The position numbers and the translations under genes are program-made. A stretch of DNA of 64,000 nt from UBA7446 sp024639165 (GTDB lineage Bacteria; Bacteroidota; Bacteroidia; Flavobacteriales; Flavobacteriaceae), in NCBI GenBank assembly GCA_024639165.1, contig JAHEIX010000008.1, positions 34,640-98,639 on the forward strand, in the 5' to 3' direction. The first letter of the stretch is position 1; each line of letters opens with the position of its first letter. The notes under the pieces were generated by a model that was not told the origin of the DNA, made no database searches, and saw only the letters and a program-made list of their open reading frames with translations. Shown here one piece after another: positions 43,809 to 52,119 of this stretch.

Positions 43809-46388
43809 TTGTCTGCCAAGAAAAAAACAAAAGAAACGCCTTTGATGAAGCAGTATAATCAAATCAAGGCAAAGTATCCTGACGCACTGCTTCTTTTTCG
43901 CGTAGGCGATTTCTATGAGACCTTTGGACAAGACGCCGTTAAGGCAGCCCGTATTTTAGGGATTTTATTGACCAAGCGAGGCGCAGGAAGTACGAGTGAG
44001 ACCGAATTAGCAGGCTTCCCTCATCATTCTTTACATACGTATTTGCCAAAGCTGGTTCGTGCTGGACAGCGTGTCGCGATTTGCGATCAGTTGGAAGATC
44101 CCAAACTCACCAAAAAAATTGTAAAACGAGGCGTAACCGAATTGGTTACCCCTGGCGTAACGCTGACAGATGGGGTATTGGAAGCTAAAAGCAATAACTT
44201 CTTAGGCGCGCTCTACACGCAAAACGACTCCTTGGGTTTTGCTTATTTGGATATCTCAACCGGAGAGTTTCAATGGGCACAAGGTGCCCTTTCTGAAATC
44301 AGTGCCTTGTTACAACAGCTTGAAGTAAAGGAGTTGTTGGTTTCCAAACCACAGCGCAAGGTCATTGCAGCATTGATGGGTGATAGCCTTCCTTTTTTTG
44401 TGTTAGAAGACTGGGTTTTTCAAACGGAATACACTACCGAAAAGCTGATGCAACACTTTGGTGTCAAAACCCTTAAGGGCTTTGGCTTTGATGGTGCTGA
44501 CTTGGGTATGATTGCTGCAGGAGTAGTGCTTCATTATTTGTCTGAAACCGAACACGCCAAGCTTGGTCATTTGGTGCAACTCAAGCACCACAACCCAAAG
44601 CAACAGGTTTGGATGGATCGCTTCACGGTAAGAAATTTAGAGCTTATTTCACCCAACGCCCCAGAGGCTATAACCCTTTTGGAAGTGGTGGATCACACAG
44701 CTACAGCCATGGGCGGTCGCTTGTTGCGCCGTTGGATTACAGCACCCATAACGGATATAGCCCTCATTGAAAAACGATTGGATGTCGTTCGCTTTTTTAA
44801 GGAACACCCGGGACTTCATCAACAGGTTTTATCCTGTCTCAAAGAAGTTACGGACTTAGAAAGACTGGCCGCCAAAGTAGCTACGGGGCGTATTAACCCA
44901 AGAGAAGTAAACGCATTGCGTCTTGCATTGATGCAAACCACTACCATAACTGGGTTGTTGTCCGATGCAGATCCAGTAGCTCCTTTATTGGCTACTATAG
45001 ATGAAAGTCAGGCTATTACAAATCACATAGGCACTTGGCTTGCAGCAGAAGCTCCTACTCAGTTGGGAAAAGGACAGACCATTGCCGCGAGCGTTTCTGC
45101 TGAATTAGATGAGTTGCGTGCATTAGCACAAGGGGGCCGTAATACTTTGGACGCCATGTTGGAGCGCGAATCAGCGCGTACGGGAATACCATCACTCAAA
45201 ATCGCATTTAACAACGTATTTGGATATTATATAGAGGTGCGTAATTTGCATAAGGACAAAGTACCTGAAGACTGGGTTCGCAAACAAACCTTGGTCAATG
45301 CAGAGCGTTATATCACGGACGAACTAAAGACCTATGAAACAAAAATTCTAGGCGCTGAAGAGCGTATTGCTGTTTTGGAACAGCAACTTTTTCTGGAGTT
45401 AATCGTTTATTTGACCCCACACATTCAATCGTTTCAAAACACTGCCCGTGGTATTGCACAGCTAGACGTATTACACGGTTTTACTACCCTGGCTATCAAA
45501 GAAAACTATTGCCGTCCTGAATTTCTAACCCAGACTTCACTTGAGATTGTTCAAGGGCGTCACCCCGTTATTGAGCAGCAGTTGCCCCCCGAAAGCCCGT
45601 ATATTCCAAATGATGTATATCTTGATAACCATACCCAGCAAATCATCATGATTACAGGCCCTAATATGTCGGGTAAGTCTGCTATTTTGCGGCAAACAGC
45701 CCTAATTGTCTTAATGGCACAAATGGGAAGTTATGTGCCTGCTTTAGAGGTGCGTCTGGGGGTTGTAGACAAGCTCTTTACTCGTGTGGGCGCCAGTGAT
45801 AATATTTCTAAGGGGGAATCAACCTTTATGGTAGAAATGCATGAAACGGCAGCTATTATGAATAACATATCAGCGCGCAGCTTGATATTGTTAGATGAAA
45901 TTGGACGCGGGACCAGCACTTATGACGGGATTTCGATTGCATGGGCATTGGCCGAGTTTGTACACGAACACCCTACTCATCCCAAAACACTTTTTGCCAC
46001 ACACTATCATGAATTAAATGAGATGTCGTCACAATTTGATCGGATAAAGAATTTTAATGTTTCGGTTCAGGAAACGGCTGATGATGTATTGTTTTTACGC
46101 AAGTTAGTACCGGGGGGAAGCGCACATAGTTTTGGTATTCACGTCGCCAAAATGGCGGGTATGCCCAGGTGGATTTTGGAACGCGCTAAAGAGATGTTAC
46201 AGCAATTGGAGGCATCTAGGCAGGCAGCGGAGTCGGGGGAAGACCCTTTACAGTTAAGTATGTTTCAGCTAGACGACCCCTTATTAGAAGATTTACGCAA
46301 ACAAATATTGGATTTAAACATTGACGAATTGACACCAGTTGAGGCCTTAATGCAGCTTAACGACCTCAAAAGAAAACTAAGCAAATAG
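43809..46388 (+). CDS. mutS: DNA mismatch repair protein MutS
   Basis: An 859-residue MutS1. The mismatch-reading motif is in LLLFRVGDFYETFGQDA (Phe-x-Glu), followed by connector and lever domains. The ATPase has Walker A TGPNMSGKSAILRQTAL, the signature region STFMVEMHETAAIM, Walker B LILLDEIGRGTSTYDG and the His-containing FATHYHELNEM. A C-terminal helix-turn-helix ends DLKRKLSK. The start TTG at 43809 is chosen because SAKKKTKETPLMKQYNQ matches the usual family N-terminus; the next ATG (43845) would remove part of it. Confidence 0.96.
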   Translation: MSAKKKTKETPLMKQYNQIKAKYPDALLLFRVGDFYETFGQDAVKAARILGILLTKRGAGSTSETELAGFPHHSLHTYLPKLVRAGQRVAICDQLEDPKLTKKIVKRGVTELVTPGVTLTDGVLEAKSNNFLGALYTQNDSLGFAYLDISTGEFQWAQGALSEISALLQQLEVKELLVSKPQRKVIAALMGDSLPFFVLEDWVFQTEYTTEKLMQHFGVKTLKGFGFDGADLGMIAAGVVLHYLSETEHAKLGHLVQLKHHNPKQQVWMDRFTVRNLELISPNAPEAITLLEVVDHTATAMGGRLLRRWITAPITDIALIEKRLDVVRFFKEHPGLHQQVLSCLKEVTDLERLAAKVATGRINPREVNALRLALMQTTTITGLLSDADPVAPLLATIDESQAITNHIGTWLAAEAPTQLGKGQTIAASVSAELDELRALAQGGRNTLDAMLERESARTGIPSLKIAFNNVFGYYIEVRNLHKDKVPEDWVRKQTLVNAERYITDELKTYETKILGAEERIAVLEQQLFLELIVYLTPHIQSFQNTARGIAQLDVLHGFTTLAIKENYCRPEFLTQTSLEIVQGRHPVIEQQLPPESPYIPNDVYLDNHTQQIIMITGPNMSGKSAILRQTALIVLMAQMGSYVPALEVRLGVVDKLFTRVGASDNISKGESTFMVEMHETAAIMNNISARSLILLDEIGRGTSTYDGISIAWALAEFVHEHPTHPKTLFATHYHELNEMSSQFDRIKNFNVSVQETADDVLFLRKLVPGGSAHSFGIHVAKMAGMPRWILERAKEMLQQLEASRQAAESGEDPLQLSMFQLDDPLLEDLRKQILDLNIDELTPVEALMQLNDLKRKLSK

Positions 46389-46414
46389 TATTGCGTAGAA
46401 AACGTAGATTTTCT

Positions 46415-46422
46415 TACATTTG
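46415..46422 (+). promoter_or_regulatory. Promoter of the tRNA-Gly/tRNA-Leu pair
   Basis: TACATTTG (-7) with TTG at 46391-46393, spacer 21 bp, ends 10 bp before tRNA-Gly. Confidence 0.6.
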
Positions 46423-46432
46423 CGTTCCAATT

Positions 46433-46504
46433 GCGAAAGTAGCTCAGGGGTAGAGCATCACCTTGCCAAGGTGAGGGTCGCGGGTTCAAATCCCGTCTTT
46501 CGCT
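46433..46504 (+). tRNA. tRNA-Gly (anticodon GCC)
   Basis: A 72-nt tRNA. The acceptor GCGAAAG pairs with CTTTCGC, the anticodon stem is CACCT/AGGTG around TTGCCAA, and the T-arm is CGGGTTCAAATCCCG. Discriminator T; CCA not encoded. Confidence 0.95.
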
Positions 46505-46513
46505 CTTTTTTTT

Positions 46514-46599
46514 GCTCGAGTGGTGGAATTGGTAGACACGTTGGACTTAAAATCCAATGAGCAGTAATGTTCGTGCGGGTTCAAGTCCCGCCTCGAGTA
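46514..46599 (+). tRNA. tRNA-Leu (anticodon TAA)
   Basis: An 86-nt class II tRNA. The acceptor GCTCGAG pairs with CTCGAGT (G-U end), the D-arm contains GGAATTGGTAGAC, the anticodon loop CTTAAAA reads codon UUA, a long variable arm is present, and the T-arm is GCGGGTTCAAGTCCCGC. It starts 10 bp after tRNA-Gly, so both are cotranscribed. Confidence 0.95.
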
Positions 46600-46605
46600 C
46601 CACAC

Positions 46606-46642
46606 GGGATAAATCTTCTTTTTCAGGTTTATCCCTTTTTTT
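46606..46642 (+). terminator. Rho-independent terminator after the tRNA pair
   Basis: GGGATAAA and TTTATCCC form a perfect 8-bp stem followed by TTTTTTT. Confidence 0.85.
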
Positions 46643-46848
46643 ATTTTTCCGATATACGCTGTTAAAATGGGCTATTTTCTGCAAAATGGGGTTAATATCA
46701 GCGGTTCGAACTTTTTTATTTTTAAATTGAAAATTTTCAGGAAATATCGAACCAATTAGCCCTCTCTTTATTTTTTAAAATGTTCGATAAAAACAACAAC
46801 TTGCTCTTGACAAAAAAGGTGTTAAAATCGAATTAAATATAATTTTTC
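46643..46848. other. AT-rich gene-free stretch before the alginate locus
   Basis: No ORF or RNA gene is evident. It contains GATATACG at 46651-46658, the same 8-mer as the attI-like repeats near 16,300, and an inverted pair GGTTCG...CGAACC about 45 bp apart. Nothing else could be recognised. Confidence 0.5.
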
Positions 46849-46877
46849 TATATTTGGAAAACCAAACTGGTTAACCA
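46849..46877 (+). promoter_or_regulatory. Promoter -7 box and TGGTTAACCA operator of the first alginate unit
   Basis: TATATTTG (46849-46856) matches TAnnTTTG. The perfect palindrome TGGTTAACCA (46868-46877) begins 11 bp further on, overlapping the expected first transcribed bases. TGGTnnACCA is the half-site arrangement of FadR-subfamily GntR regulators (FadR, ExuR, UxuR). The same box-plus-operator sequence recurs at 53383 and, in variant form, at 60901. Repression by the GntR protein at 60938 is inferred. Confidence 0.65.
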
Positions 46878-46895
46878 ATTTAACAATTTTATAAA

Positions 46896-48905
46896 ATGAC
46901 AACCGTAAAAGTGATTTTTCGTCTACTCTCCATAATTTTTGTTTTTCAACTACTTGGGTGCTCTGGGAATGGTAAGCAAGCGCAAACAGCGAGTAAGGTT
47001 ATCCCTTTTTTCGAGCATTGGAATTTAATTCTAGGCGATGGTTCAAATGTGGGTAAAGCAATTGATTATGAAAACAAGAACTTTTTTTACGCCACAAGTA
47101 ACGGTGAAGAAGAATGGGTTGTTTTTAAAACGCCCAACGCTGGGGACACACATGGAACTTCGAATAATACAAGAACTGAACTGGCGCAGTTGAAAAAGTG
47201 GTCCCCGCTAGCCGATGCAAAATTGGATGCAACACTAAAAGTAATGAATGTAGCAAGTACAGGCGACGCGAGGGTAGCAGCAACTTACTCAGTAGTAGTC
47301 GGCCAGATTCACAGTGCAGATGGGCATGAGAATGAACCTCTCAAGATATTTTATAAAAAATTTCCCGGGCATACAAAAGGATCGGTTTTTTGGAATTATG
47401 AAATCAATACAGATGGCGAAGACAATTCTAAAAGGTGGGATTATTCTTATCCTGTGTGGGGCTACGACTTTTCTACTGTTGGAACAAACGAGGATACCTT
47501 TCCAGAAGAACCAGAAGAGGGCATCGCTTTAGGAGAAGCGTTTAGCTACCAAGTGGAAGTGAAAGAAGGTATGATGTACCTCACATTTACAAGCAAAGGG
47601 CATCCAACAAAAACCTTTACTAAAAATCTGATTGATTCTGAATTTAAGAGAGAAGCCGATATTCCAAAACAGGTACAGGAATTATTTTTCCCTATTGGTC
47701 AAGATGGTGTTGAACGCAAAAACGCTTACGCTGAAGAAGGTTTGTTCTTTAAATTAGGGAGTTACAACCAGACCAATGGGAAAAGTCCTCAAGTTAATAG
47801 AGTATGGTGTTCAGGCGCAGAAACCCATGGAGGGGATCTTCAAAAACAGTATGCAGATGGAAATTACGCAGAAGTTTGGTTTAAATCAGCTCATATCGAA
47901 ATCAGTGACCAAGCCATTTCGAATATAGGCTATTTTTCAGCAAATGATGATTTGAGCAAAAAGACCGTTTACCCCAGTCAAGTCATCCCTTTCATGGATA
48001 AGTTTAAAATTTTAATGGGAGACGGTTCAAGAGAAGATAATCTAGTAGACTTTGAGGATAAAGACTTCTTCTACACAGTGATTGACGGAACGAGACGCTG
48101 GGTTGCTTACAAAACGCCTAATTCTGGTGTTACATCTCCGAACTCCAGTAACACAAGAACAGAGCTACACGAAAAAAGAGAATGGGTTCCAGAGGAGGGC
48201 GGAAAGCTAACAGGTACATGTAAAGTAATGCATGTTTCTACTACAGGTGACGCTAGAGTTGCTGCTTCATTTTCGACCGTAGTAGGACAAATTCACAGTG
48301 GAGAAGGACATGAAAATGAGCCCTTTAAGTTATTCTATAAAAAATTCCCAGGGCATACAAAAGGATCGGTTTTTTGGAATTATGAAATCAATACTGCTGG
48401 TGAGGATAATTCAGGAAGATGGGATTTCTCAACTGCCATTTGGGGTCATGATATGTCAGTAGTTGGAACAGCAATAGACGCGTATCCTGCCGAGCCAGAA
48501 GACGGTATTAAATTAGGTGAAGAATTCAGCTATGAGGTAAATGTTTATAAAGGAATCATGTATTTGACATTTACAAGTCCAAATCACGAAACAAAAACCT
48601 TCACAAAAAATCTTATTTCGTCTGAGTATGTAAACAAATCTGACTTGCCAGCACAAGTAAAGAAACTATTTGTGCCCATAGGGCAGGACGGTACAGAACG
48701 TGCTACAGCTTACAGCGGAGAATTAAATTATTTTAAACAAGGTGCCTATAACCAGACCAATGGGAAAAACCCTGAAATAAATATGGTATGGTGTACAGGT
48801 GCTGATACTTATGGAGGTGATATTGCTAAACAATATGAAAATGGAAGCTATACAGAAGTTTGGTTTAGAGAAGCAACAGTAGGACCAGGTACACCGCCAA
48901 AATAA
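46896..48905 (+). CDS. Surface lipoprotein with two tandem PL7 alginate lyase domains
   Basis: A 669-residue lipoprotein: signal peptide with lipobox LLGC (Cys22). Two homologous PL7 (alginate_lyase2) domains follow, about residues 34-345 and 363-662, each opening VIPF....GDGS. Each keeps the three PL7 catalytic blocks: RTELAQL, GQIHSADGHENEP and FFKLGSYNQTNG in the first; RTELHEKR, GQIHSGEGHENEP and YFKQGAYNQTNG in the second. Both should therefore be active beta-eliminating lyases giving 4,5-unsaturated uronates. FPGHTKGSVFWNYEIN is identical in both, indicating an internal duplication. The domains may prefer M- or G-rich blocks differently; that cannot be read. It is first in an operon of five genes. 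Confidence 0.88.
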   Translation: MTTVKVIFRLLSIIFVFQLLGCSGNGKQAQTASKVIPFFEHWNLILGDGSNVGKAIDYENKNFFYATSNGEEEWVVFKTPNAGDTHGTSNNTRTELAQLKKWSPLADAKLDATLKVMNVASTGDARVAATYSVVVGQIHSADGHENEPLKIFYKKFPGHTKGSVFWNYEINTDGEDNSKRWDYSYPVWGYDFSTVGTNEDTFPEEPEEGIALGEAFSYQVEVKEGMMYLTFTSKGHPTKTFTKNLIDSEFKREADIPKQVQELFFPIGQDGVERKNAYAEEGLFFKLGSYNQTNGKSPQVNRVWCSGAETHGGDLQKQYADGNYAEVWFKSAHIEISDQAISNIGYFSANDDLSKKTVYPSQVIPFMDKFKILMGDGSREDNLVDFEDKDFFYTVIDGTRRWVAYKTPNSGVTSPNSSNTRTELHEKREWVPEEGGKLTGTCKVMHVSTTGDARVAASFSTVVGQIHSGEGHENEPFKLFYKKFPGHTKGSVFWNYEINTAGEDNSGRWDFSTAIWGHDMSVVGTAIDAYPAEPEDGIKLGEEFSYEVNVYKGIMYLTFTSPNHETKTFTKNLISSEYVNKSDLPAQVKKLFVPIGQDGTERATAYSGELNYFKQGAYNQTNGKNPEINMVWCTGADTYGGDIAKQYENGSYTEVWFREATVGPGTPPK

Positions 48906-48922
48906 ATTGAATTTAAGTAATC

Positions 48923-50824
48923 TTGAATAAAGTAATATTCATAATGGGTGTTTCCGGTTCTGGAAAAAGCACAATTGGGAAATTACTCTCACAAGAGCTC
49001 AGTACTCCTTTTTTTGACGGAGATGATTTTCATCCAAAAGAGAATATTAAAAAAATGTCTAGCGGACATCCTTTAAATGATAATGATCGGCAAAACTGGT
49101 TAGAGGCTTTAAATGGTTTGGCAATAAAGGAGCTCAAAAAAAACAATTGTATCATTGTATGTTCCGCTTTAAAACAAAAATATCGCGAGACCTTAAGTCA
49201 AAATATTGAAACACAAACTAAGTGGATTTATTTGTCAGGTTCATTTGATTTAATTTCTGAAAGACTAAGTAGCAGAAAGAATCATTTTATGCCTTCAGAT
49301 TTATTAAAATCTCAATTCGATTCTTTAGAAGAGCCCAAAGATGCATTACAAGTAGAGATCAGCTTATCGCCTGATGAGATTATAAAAAAGATAAAAAGAG
49401 ATCAAACTGAAACTTCGGAGTTTGGAATATTTGGATTGGGTGTAATGGGAAAAAGCCTCTGTAGAAACTTAGCTAAAAGAGGTTTCAAAATTTCAATGTA
49501 CAATAGACATTTAGATGATACTGAAGTTGAGGTTGCTAAAAGATTTAAGACTCAGTTTTCAGAATTATCAGAAGCCAAGGCTTTTGATGATATAACGGCA
49601 TTTGTCAATTCGTTGCAACAGCCCAGACTTATTTTATTGATGATTAATTCCGGCAAGACTATAGATCGTGTAATTAAAAACCTGTTACCGCATTTGTCTG
49701 AAAATGATATTTTAATTGATGGAGGAAATTCCAACTACAAAAAAACGAAAGAACGTTTCGACTATTTAAAGTCTAAGAATATTCATTTTATTGATGCTGG
49801 AGTTTCTGGTGGTGAAAAAGGAGCATTAAATGGACCGTCTATAATGCCTAGTGGAGATAAAGCAGCTTATGCAATGGTTCAGCCTTATTTAGAGGCTATT
49901 TCTGCAAAAGACAAGGATGACTTGCCTTGCTACACTTACATTGGGTCAGAAGGGAGTGGTCATTTTATTAAAATGGTACATAATGGCATTGAGTATGTCG
50001 AAATGCAATTGCTAGCAGAAGTAACCATAATATTGGAAGCTTTAGGACAAAACCCTGATGCTATTGCTGATACTTTAGATGGCTGGAAAAATAAAGCAAG
50101 TAGTTATTTGTTAGACATAACAGCATTACTCCTTAGGAAGAAAGACGATGATGGTGATTGGTTGGTGAAAAAAATATTGGATAAAGCGGGTAATAAAGGG
50201 ACTGGAAATTGGACGACTATTGCTTCTTCCGAATTAGGCGTTCCAAGTACATTGGTAGCAACAGCATTGTTTTCTAGATTCATTTCATTCTACAAAGACG
50301 AGCGACATCAACTTAATAAACTATTTGATAAAACGGAAACTTCTGAACTCAACCTTACTTCAATGGAAGTTTTTGAAGCTTATCAGTTTGCAAGAATTAT
50401 AAATCATTACCAAGGATTTAAATTGATAAACGAAGCTTCAAATACGTATAAATGGAATTTAAATTTAAGTGAAATTGCTCGCATTTGGACGAATGGATGC
50501 ATTATCAAATCTACTCTAATGGAAGATTTGGTAGAACCCCTAAAACACAAAGCAAACATTTTAACCAACACGAAGTTAATTGACTGCGTGAATCAATATA
50601 GATCAGCTGCAAAAAAAGTAGTGCTACAATCTCTTTTGAGTGATATAGCAACACCCGCATTAAGTGAAGCTGTTCAGTTTTTAAACGGAATTACAACAGC
50701 ATATTCATCTGCAAATATTATACAGGCACAGCGCGATTTTTTTGGAGCGCACACCTATAAAAGACTAGATGATGATTCCGGGAAAAGTTATCACACCATT
50801 TGGGAAAAACTAACCAACAACTAA
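48923..50824 (+). CDS. Gluconokinase-6-phosphogluconate dehydrogenase fusion
   Basis: A 633-residue fusion. Residues about 1-160 are a GntK-type gluconokinase: P-loop MGVSGSGKST, FFDGDDFHPKENIKKMSSG and PLNDNDRQNWL. Residues about 165-633 are 6-phosphogluconate dehydrogenase: Rossmann FGIFGLGVMGKSLCRNLAKR, DGGNSNYKKT, FIDAGVSGGEKGALNGPSIM and catalytic Lys in SGHFIKMVHNGIEYVEMQ. Together they would turn gluconate into 6-phosphogluconate and then ribulose 5-phosphate, CO2 and NAD(P)H. The start is TTG at 48923, since MNKVIFIMGVSG keeps the first beta-strand. Seventeen bp separate it from the lyase gene and 10 bp from the transporter. Why an aldonate pathway sits in an alginate operon is unexplained. 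Confidence 0.9.
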   Translation: MNKVIFIMGVSGSGKSTIGKLLSQELSTPFFDGDDFHPKENIKKMSSGHPLNDNDRQNWLEALNGLAIKELKKNNCIIVCSALKQKYRETLSQNIETQTKWIYLSGSFDLISERLSSRKNHFMPSDLLKSQFDSLEEPKDALQVEISLSPDEIIKKIKRDQTETSEFGIFGLGVMGKSLCRNLAKRGFKISMYNRHLDDTEVEVAKRFKTQFSELSEAKAFDDITAFVNSLQQPRLILLMINSGKTIDRVIKNLLPHLSENDILIDGGNSNYKKTKERFDYLKSKNIHFIDAGVSGGEKGALNGPSIMPSGDKAAYAMVQPYLEAISAKDKDDLPCYTYIGSEGSGHFIKMVHNGIEYVEMQLLAEVTIILEALGQNPDAIADTLDGWKNKASSYLLDITALLLRKKDDDGDWLVKKILDKAGNKGTGNWTTIASSELGVPSTLVATALFSRFISFYKDERHQLNKLFDKTETSELNLTSMEVFEAYQFARIINHYQGFKLINEASNTYKWNLNLSEIARIWTNGCIIKSTLMEDLVEPLKHKANILTNTKLIDCVNQYRSAAKKVVLQSLLSDIATPALSEAVQFLNGITTAYSSANIIQAQRDFFGAHTYKRLDDDSGKSYHTIWEKLTNN

Positions 50825-50834
50825 TAGTTCAACC

Positions 50835-52109
50835 ATGGATGTCAAAACACAAAAAAAATCATTATCAAAAAGAATCATTGCCATTATATTAGGTTTTGGT
50901 CCTGGAATTTTTGCTATTGGTTATACTATAGGTACAGGTAGTGTAACCTCAATGATTGTTGCAGGGAGTAAGTTTAATATGCAATTACTCTGGGTATTGC
51001 TTTTAAGCTGTTTATTCTCTGGGCTATTGATGTTTTCTTATGGCAATTATGGGCTAATCACTGGTGAAACTGCGCTTTATGGCTTTAAGAAACATTTTAA
51101 GTATGGTAAAATATTAGCAATATTAATTATCATTGGAATAACTTTTGGGCAGTGGAATTCGCTCATGGGAATCTTAGGGATTTCATCCAATATTATTTAT
51201 GAAATTTTAGTGTTAAATTTCGATGGCTTAAGAGGCTATGAATACGAAATTGTTCTTGTTATTGCCATAGTCATTATTATTACCTTTTACTTATTAATGC
51301 TGGTGGGAAAATATACCTTTTTCGAAAAGATATTGGTCGTTTTTGTAACATTGATGGGAGTTTCATTTCTATTGTCCATGTTCTTTGTACAACCACTTCC
51401 TGTTGATGTTGTTAAAGGATTATTGCCAACAATTCCAGATGTGCCAGGCGGTAAAATGCTAGTTGCAGCCTTTGTAGGTACAACTATGGCAGCAGCTACT
51501 TTTCTATCTAGACCTTTGTTTGTAAAAGGTAAAGGATGGACGATAAAAAATCTAAATCAGCAGAGAAAAGATGCTATTACAGCAGCCCTATTAATTTTTA
51601 TAATAAGTGGTACTATTATGGCTGTCACAGCGGGAGCTTTATTCTATGACGGTAAAGAAGTAACACACGTACTGGATATGGCAAATACCTTGGAGCCTAT
51701 TGCAGGAAAATGGGCTGTAACCATTTTCTTTTTCGGAGCATTAAGTGCTGGCTTATCTTCCATTTTCCCTTGCTTATTAATTGCACCTTTATTAGTTGCA
51801 GACTATCAATCTGGTAAATTAGACACGAATTCAAGACAATTTAGAGTAATCACATTTATTGCCTGTTTGGTAGCATTAATTGGTCCTGCTTTTGGGGCAA
51901 ACCCAATTGAAATTCAAATTTTATCTCAAGTGTTTAACGTATTTGTGTTGCCAGCTGTGGTTCTTGGGATTTTACTAATTGTAAACAGTAAAAAAATAAT
52001 GAAAAATTATAAAACCAGTTTTGGAGTTAATATTGGTCTGTTTTCCGCTTTATTCTTTTCGCTAGTAATTTCATACAACGGAATCGTAGCACTATCGGCG
52101 TACTTTTAA
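50835..52109 (+). CDS. Nramp-fold membrane transporter lacking the metal-binding motifs
   Basis: A 424-residue protein with about 11 transmembrane helices, LeuT/Nramp fold. The first helix, LGFGPGIFAIGYTIGTGSV, aligns with the Nramp helix-1 region, but the metal-binding DPGN is replaced by GTGS (residues about 33-36). The helix-6 MPH motif is likewise replaced by MAAA in VGTTMAAATFLSRP. With Asp, Asn and His ligands gone, transport of Mn/Fe is unlikely. The neighbouring kinase-dehydrogenase fusion and SDR (10 bp either side) suggest an organic acid such as gluconate or a uronate as substrate. That is inference, and database pipelines would probably name it a divalent-metal transporter. Confidence 0.75.
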   Translation: MDVKTQKKSLSKRIIAIILGFGPGIFAIGYTIGTGSVTSMIVAGSKFNMQLLWVLLLSCLFSGLLMFSYGNYGLITGETALYGFKKHFKYGKILAILIIIGITFGQWNSLMGILGISSNIIYEILVLNFDGLRGYEYEIVLVIAIVIIITFYLLMLVGKYTFFEKILVVFVTLMGVSFLLSMFFVQPLPVDVVKGLLPTIPDVPGGKMLVAAFVGTTMAAATFLSRPLFVKGKGWTIKNLNQQRKDAITAALLIFIISGTIMAVTAGALFYDGKEVTHVLDMANTLEPIAGKWAVTIFFFGALSAGLSSIFPCLLIAPLLVADYQSGKLDTNSRQFRVITFIACLVALIGPAFGANPIEIQILSQVFNVFVLPAVVLGILLIVNSKKIMKNYKTSFGVNIGLFSALFFSLVISYNGIVALSAYF

Positions 52110-52119
52110 AATCAAATAA

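Noticed and set aside
50835..52109. Mn2+/Fe2+ Nramp transporter (MntH)
   Set aside because: The DPGN and MPH metal-binding motifs are both replaced, so a metal-transport label is not supported.
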